From contig SLNX01000077.1 in assembly GCA_007132825.1 (NCBI GenBank), forward strand, positions 1 through 8,354: a stretch of 8,354 nt of DNA, written 5' to 3'. The notes beneath the pieces are model-generated. The model was not told the origin of the DNA and ran no database searches. It saw nothing but the letters and a program-made list of their open reading frames with translations. This DNA comes from Bacteroidales bacterium. Lineage in GTDB: Bacteria > Bacteroidota > Bacteroidia > Bacteroidales > UBA7960. This document shows positions 7,786-8,354 of the stretch, piece after piece (position 1 is the first letter of the stretch; every line of letters begins with the position of its first letter). The translations under genes were made by a program, and so were the position numbers.

Positions 7786-8354
7786 TTAATTGCCCAGAGC
7801 AAGGGCGATGATTTCAGCTATATCGTAATTTTTAACTTCTTCTTCACGGTTCTTATACTTAATGCCATCCGTGATCATGATCATGCAAAACGGACAAGCA
7901 GTGGCAATCACATTAGGTTCTGTTTTCAAAGCTTCCTCTGTTCGCTCTATAAAAACCTCCTTATCCCCTTCTTCAGCTTCCTTGAACATTTGTCCACCAC
8001 CTGCACCGCAGCAAAGGGCATGCTGTCTGTTCCTTTCCATCTCTACCAAATTGCCGCTTAACATTTTTAATATGCGGCGAGGTGTTTCATAAATGTCATT
8101 TGCCCTTCCAAGATAGCAGGGATCGTGATAGGTAATCCTGGTTTTGCCAAATCGTTCCGGGTCAATGTTCAGGTTTCCTTTTTCAACCTCATTCTCAAGA
8201 AAGTCAACATAACTGATCACATCATAGGTTCCACCCAGTTCGGGGTATTCATTTTTGAAAATATTGTAGCAATGGGGACAGATGGTAATGATCTTTTTGA
8301 CCTTATAAGCGGCAAAAAGTTCGATCAGCTGCAAAGCCTGCATCTGGAACAACA
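7786..8354 (-). CDS. CCG-domain (Fe-S)-binding oxidoreductase, C-terminal part (cut by right window edge)
   Basis: The frame is open to the window edge, so the N-terminus is missing. The TTG at 8352 reads as an internal leucine codon, not a start. What remains (about 189 residues) is the end of one cysteine-rich CCG domain (CPHC, in ITICPHCYNIFKNEYPELGG) and a complete second one. The second domain has HDPCYLGR, then 34 residues, then CCGAGGG, then CPFC 37 residues after the CC pair, matching the CX31-39CC-X35-37-CXXC family pattern of HdrB/HdrD, GlpC, GlcF and LutA proteins. Such domains hold a special [4Fe-4S] cluster or act in electron transfer. The HDPCYLGR-N and CCGAGG wording is closest, from memory, to the roughly 260-residue Bacteroidota (Fe-S)-binding proteins related to ETF-linked iron-sulfur oxidoreductases. 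About 70-80 residues are then probably missing. The location just upstream of acyl-CoA dehydrogenase fits passage of electrons from ETF to quinone. No membrane segment is visible here. A glycolate or lactate oxidase subunit is the alternative. Confidence 0.85.
   Translation of the reverse strand, partial: LFQMQALQLIELFAAYKVKKIITICPHCYNIFKNEYPELGGTYDVISYVDFLENEVEKGNLNIDPERFGKTRITYHDPCYLGRANDIYETPRRILKMLSGNLVEMERNRQHALCCGAGGGQMFKEAEEGDKEVFIERTEEALKTEPNVIATACPFCMIMITDGIKYKNREEEVKNYDIAEIIALALGN

Noticed and set aside
7663..8061. Open frame of 132 codons on the plus strand spanning the dehydrogenase/iron-sulfur gene junction.
   Set aside because: It overlaps two clear genes on the other strand. 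Its Phe-rich stretches are the reverse reading of lysine codons (KKK at the dehydrogenase start).
8350..8352. TTG at 8352 as the start of the iron-sulfur protein.
   Set aside because: The frame is open to the window edge, half of the first CCG domain is missing, and the residue reads naturally as Leu before FQMQ. The gene is cut by the window.

Overview
The window reads as ordinary chromosomal DNA of a Bacteroidota bacterium, most likely an anaerobic or facultative member of the Bacteroidales/Flavobacteriales side. The evidence is the protein families present, start codons without Shine-Dalgarno sequences in AT-rich leaders, and two intergenic matches to the Bacteroidota sigma factor -7 element TAnnTTTG. 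I see no tRNA, rRNA, CRISPR array, insertion sequence, integrase or phage gene.

Layout from left to right. Positions 1-455 (minus) hold the N-terminal part of an exported TPR-like protein, cut by the left edge. A 149-base gap carries a good promoter for it. Positions 605-3124 (minus) hold gyrA, the DNA gyrase A subunit. A 203-base divergent intergenic region separates gyrA from clpC (3328-5910, plus), which encodes an AAA+ unfoldase of the Clp protease. A 78-base convergent gap contains a hairpin that could end transcription from both sides. Positions 5989-7773 (minus) hold a long-form acyl-CoA dehydrogenase. Twelve bases upstream of it, at 7786-8354 (minus), is the C-terminal part of a CCG-domain iron-sulfur protein cut by the right edge.

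Three functional units are present. The first is gyrA with the downstream exported TPR gene. The second is clpC, transcribed divergently from gyrA. The third is a two-gene fatty-acid oxidation/electron-transfer unit, in which the dehydrogenase would pass electrons from acyl-CoA through ETF (not in the window) to the membrane quinone pool, with the iron-sulfur protein as a likely relay. No gap exceeds 300 bases. All coding regions look intact apart from the two cut by the window edges. I did not find a convincing undescribed system here. The most useful second looks are the dehydrogenase/iron-sulfur pair, the repeats between gyrA and clpC, and the modified GyrA box and acidic tail.
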